From Corynebacterium kroppenstedtii (lineage in GTDB: Bacteria; Actinomycetota; Actinomycetes; Mycobacteriales; Mycobacteriaceae): a stretch of 64,000 nucleotides of DNA. The number at the start of each line of letters is the position of its first letter. Within the stretch, counting starts at the first letter, position 1. The translations under genes and the position numbers were made by a program. The notes under the pieces are model-generated. The model did no database searches, had not been told where the DNA came from, and saw only the letters and a program-made list of their open reading frames with translations. This document shows, in pieces, positions 61,433 through 64,000 of the stretch. The stretch is from assembly GCF_003243515.1 (NCBI RefSeq), contig NZ_QFRA01000001.1, positions 186,001 to 250,000 on the forward strand. The letters are read 5' to 3'.

Positions 61433-63022
61433 ATGACCGAAAACTCGGATTCCACTCGTTCTGGCGTACGGGAACGCGCCATGAGCTCGCTGCATGCCTT
61501 CCGTCAGCGCGCTGACCAGGTACTTCGCTCCAGCGCGGATAGTGTCAGTGACTCCTTGGAAGCTCGGATCACGAGCGTGACCAGCGATACTCCGAAGGCC
61601 CAGCTCAACACCCAGGGTCGGGCCGCTCTTGCTCTTGCCGACGCAGCTACGTGGGCCTCGAAGAAAACGGGCCGTGGCTCTGGCGGGATGATCGGCGGGA
61701 TGATTGCCGCAGCGATTGATCCGATGATCATGGGCCGGATCAACGCAAGCCGCCCGGTCGCGTTGGTGACGGGAACGAACGGCAAGTCCACGACGACGCG
61801 GATGCTGGCCGCTGCCGCACGCACCGCTTTCACCACCGCCACCAATGAGGGCGGCGACAACATGGACGCGGGAGTTGTGTCGGCGCTGCGTGCAGGTGGC
61901 GATTACGACGTCGCCACGTTGGAAGTCGATGAAATGCACGTACCGGCCATTGCCGACAAGCTCGATCCGCAGGTGCTGGTTCTTCTCAATTTGAGCCGTG
62001 ACCAGCTTGATCGTGTGGGAGAGATCAACAGTATTGAGCGGGCGCTGCGAGGGGCGGTGAATAAGCACCCCGACATGACTGTGGTGGCTAACTGTGACGA
62101 TGTCATGGTGACGTCGGCGGCGTGGGATAGTCCGAACGTGGTGTGGGTGTCGGCTGGCTTAGGTTGGCAGGGTGAATCGACATCGTGCCCGCGTCCGGGT
62201 GGTGCGATTATCCGCCGCGAGGTATCGGATACGACGGCAGCTGACTCGACGGATTCGTCGAGGGGTTCGACGGATGCGTCGGCGGCTGGCTCCTCGTCGC
62301 AACCGACCGACCATGTTGATTGGTACGCGGCTAAGCCCCTCCCCGATGGCTCTGAGTTCCGACGCCCCTCCCCAGATTATTCGATGACGCCCGAGGGACT
62401 CCGTATCGATTCGGCTTCCGCAGCAGAGGCGACCGGTTTGCCAGCGGGAACCGTTCTGCCCTTGACCTTGTCGCTGCCGGGTGACGCGAACCGTGGCAAC
62501 GCAGCCCAAGCTGTGGTGGCCGCATTGGCCTTGGGTGCGGACGTGAAAAAGAGCCTGACAGCGACCGAAAATGTGCAGTCCGTGGCCGGCCGTTATTCCA
62601 CGGTGTCGTATGCCAGGCGCGAGGTCCATCTGTTGCTTGCTAAGAATCCTGCCGGTTGGCAAGAGGCACTGAGCATGGTTGATCGGTCCGCGGATGGCCT
62701 GGTCATTGCGACAAATGGGCAGGTCGCCGACGGCGTGGATCTATCCTGGCTATGGGACGTTCGGTTTGAGAACCTCGATGAGTTAGCTGTGGTTGCCGCC
62801 GGTGAGCGTGGCGCTGATCTGGCCGTTCGGCTGGGATACGCTGGTGTCCGCCACCACCTGGTGAAGGATGCGCTGGAGGCGATCAGAACGTGCCCGCCCG
62901 GGCGCGTGGAAGTGTTGGCCAACTACACGGCCTTCCGCGACCTCAAGCGCGCCCTTGACCGGGCCGTCGCCAAGGACTCGAAGCAGAACACTGCAGACAA
63001 GGAGGACACCGATGCCCGCTAA
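61433..63022 (+). CDS. murT: Mur ligase family protein, lipid II isoglutaminyl synthase subunit
   Basis: A 529-residue Mur-ligase-fold subunit. With GatD it amidates the D-Glu of lipid II to D-isoglutamine in the cytoplasm. ATP loop VTGTNGKSTTTRML is near residue 110, with DVATLEVDEMHVPAI and LLNLSRDQLDRVGE following. In well-studied MurT a four-cysteine zinc ribbon sits in the middle; here the place reads TSCPRPGGAIIRREV, and only one Cys remains, followed by a Ser/Thr-rich insert. The C-terminal domain (DUF1727 type) is present. ATG 61433; it overlaps gatD by 11 bases. Confidence 0.9.
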   Translation: MTENSDSTRSGVRERAMSSLHAFRQRADQVLRSSADSVSDSLEARITSVTSDTPKAQLNTQGRAALALADAATWASKKTGRGSGGMIGGMIAAAIDPMIMGRINASRPVALVTGTNGKSTTTRMLAAAARTAFTTATNEGGDNMDAGVVSALRAGGDYDVATLEVDEMHVPAIADKLDPQVLVLLNLSRDQLDRVGEINSIERALRGAVNKHPDMTVVANCDDVMVTSAAWDSPNVVWVSAGLGWQGESTSCPRPGGAIIRREVSDTTAADSTDSSRGSTDASAAGSSSQPTDHVDWYAAKPLPDGSEFRRPSPDYSMTPEGLRIDSASAAEATGLPAGTVLPLTLSLPGDANRGNAAQAVVAALALGADVKKSLTATENVQSVAGRYSTVSYARREVHLLLAKNPAGWQEALSMVDRSADGLVIATNGQVADGVDLSWLWDVRFENLDELAVVAAGERGADLAVRLGYAGVRHHLVKDALEAIRTCPPGRVEVLANYTAFRDLKRALDRAVAKDSKQNTADKEDTDAR

Positions 63023-63950
63023 ATCCCATGCTGTGTCTTCGCCGTCAGGTTCGCGGCGGTCATCATCGCAGTTCCAGATCGGCCTGATTCTGCCCGATGT
63101 GTTGGGCACCTATGGCGACGACGGCAACGCGCTGATTGTGCGCCAACGCCTGCGCCTCCGCGGGGTGGCTGCAGAGATTATTCCAATTCACCTCGGCGAT
63201 CCTGTGCCGGACAGCTTGGATTTGTACACCGTCGGCGGTGGTGAAGATACCGCCCAGATTCTTGCGTCCGAGCATCTTCGCGCCGACGGGGGAATTATTC
63301 GCGCCGCGAACAAAGGCACCCCGATTCTTGCTATTTGCGCTGGTCTGCAGGTATTTGGGCAATCCTTCCGCGCCTCCGGTTCCATGGTGGATGGCCTTGG
63401 ACTGCTGGACGCGACAACGTCGAGCCTGAAGGTCCGCATGATCGGCGAACTCCGATCGGAGCCGCTTCAAGCTGAGCAGCAGAGCCCGACGTCGGCACGC
63501 ATCAATGACTTCATGCGCGGGCTGACTGACCAACTCACTGGTTTTGCGAACCACATGGGTGCGACGATTTTGGGCCCGGATGCCCGCCCACTGGGACGTG
63601 TGCTTCACGGGACCGGCAACTGTGATACCTATGGTGCAGAGGCGGTCCACCTTGAGGGCAACGACGCTGATTATCAGACGTCTGCCGAAGGGGCCGTTCA
63701 AGGATCGATTATTGCGACGTACATGCATGGCCCGGCGCTAGCGAGAAATCCGCAGCTTGCCGACGTGCTTATCGCTCGGGCGCTGGGTGTGGAAATTAAT
63801 GATCTTCCACCGCTGGGCGATGACATCGATCCCTCGATTCGTGGTGGCCTGGATAGCCTGGATATGGGGTCACGGCATCTCGAATTAGCTAGGGAATTAA
63901 ACAATGAGGTGTCGCAGCTTCGCCGGGAGCGCATAGACTTTACGTCATGA
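63012..63950 (+). CDS. gatD: Lipid II isoglutaminyl synthase, glutaminase subunit
   Basis: A 312-residue class I glutamine amidotransferase (CobB/CobQ-like) that supplies ammonia to MurT. The nucleophile is in LAICAGLQVFGQ, and the histidine in IATYMHGPALARNP; ILPDVLGTYGDDGNALIV is the family start. ATG 63012 lies 7 bases after AAGGAGG inside the murT 3' end. An N-terminal tail of about 15 residues is extra. Confidence 0.93.
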   Translation: MPAKSHAVSSPSGSRRSSSQFQIGLILPDVLGTYGDDGNALIVRQRLRLRGVAAEIIPIHLGDPVPDSLDLYTVGGGEDTAQILASEHLRADGGIIRAANKGTPILAICAGLQVFGQSFRASGSMVDGLGLLDATTSSLKVRMIGELRSEPLQAEQQSPTSARINDFMRGLTDQLTGFANHMGATILGPDARPLGRVLHGTGNCDTYGAEAVHLEGNDADYQTSAEGAVQGSIIATYMHGPALARNPQLADVLIARALGVEINDLPPLGDDIDPSIRGGLDSLDMGSRHLELARELNNEVSQLRRERIDFTS

Positions 63951-64000
63951 CTTTGCGTGACCATCTCCGCCCCTCTGCCCTTTTTGGTGCCTCCACCCTC
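63947..64000 (+). CDS. Start of a gene coupled to gatD, partial
   Basis: ATG 63947 overlaps the gatD stop (ATGA), and the frame stays open to the window end: MTLRDHLRPSALFGASTL. Coupling makes it a real start. The 18 visible residues do not identify it. Confidence 0.5.
   Translation, partial: MTLRDHLRPSALFGASTL

Overview
The window reads as the chromosome of a Corynebacteriales bacterium, most likely a lipophilic Corynebacterium close to C. kroppenstedtii. The main support is gene content and order: katA next to a SigC-type ECF sigma factor, then asd, lysC and leuA, and a dnaQ-like gene followed by murT and gatD, is a corynebacterial arrangement. GuaB1, GabD2, septum-formation proteins, glf and PapA-type acyltransferases are typical of mycolata. 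The species assignment is inference; the order-level assignment is strong. GC is moderately high and most genes carry clear AGGAG-type ribosome binding sites.

Layout. 1-450: a 44-residue membrane peptide coupled to an esterase that runs off the left edge. 705-2939: a PTS EIICBA sugar permease. 2923-8938: choline uptake and oxidation to glycine betaine (betT-betB, with betA divergent). 9036-16042: a galactose operon on the minus strand (galM, Na+/sugar symporter, small membrane protein, galT, galK, glf) that links galactose catabolism to UDP-galactofuranose supply. 16137-19300: two HAD phosphatases, one fused to a PlsC acyltransferase. 19780-23984: glycerol use (glpD-glpF-glpK) behind perfect palindromes. 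24884-26041: a secreted lipase-like hydrolase. 26199-32485: serS, a septum-formation protein, a small zincin, a class III aminotransferase, an SDR, a frameshifted gamma carbonic anhydrase and a membrane protein.

32948-40488 is the accessory region I find most interesting: three divergent PapA-like acyltransferases, one GT1-family glycosyltransferase and a DHA2-type MFS exporter, on alternating strands. It looks like a compact pathway for an acylated glycolipid and its export, without any polyketide synthase or MmpL gene in view.

40606-48197: three tRNA genes (Ser-CGA, Arg-ACG, Ser-GCU), tadA and its partner, a 5'-damaged tyrA, guaB1, a small repeat protein, remnants of two insertion sequences and an aromatic aminotransferase (pat/hisC). 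48285-64000: a frameshifted OsmC gene, katA, sigC, asd, lysC, an EamA/DMT permease, leuA with a leucine-rich leader peptide and attenuator, a frameshifted gabD2, an SDR, a DnaQ-fold protein that lacks the catalytic acids, murT, gatD and the start of one more coupled gene.

Four conserved genes (gamma-CA, tyrA, OsmC, gabD2) are broken by small indels. This means either local gene decay or errors in the underlying sequence; the sequence alone cannot decide.
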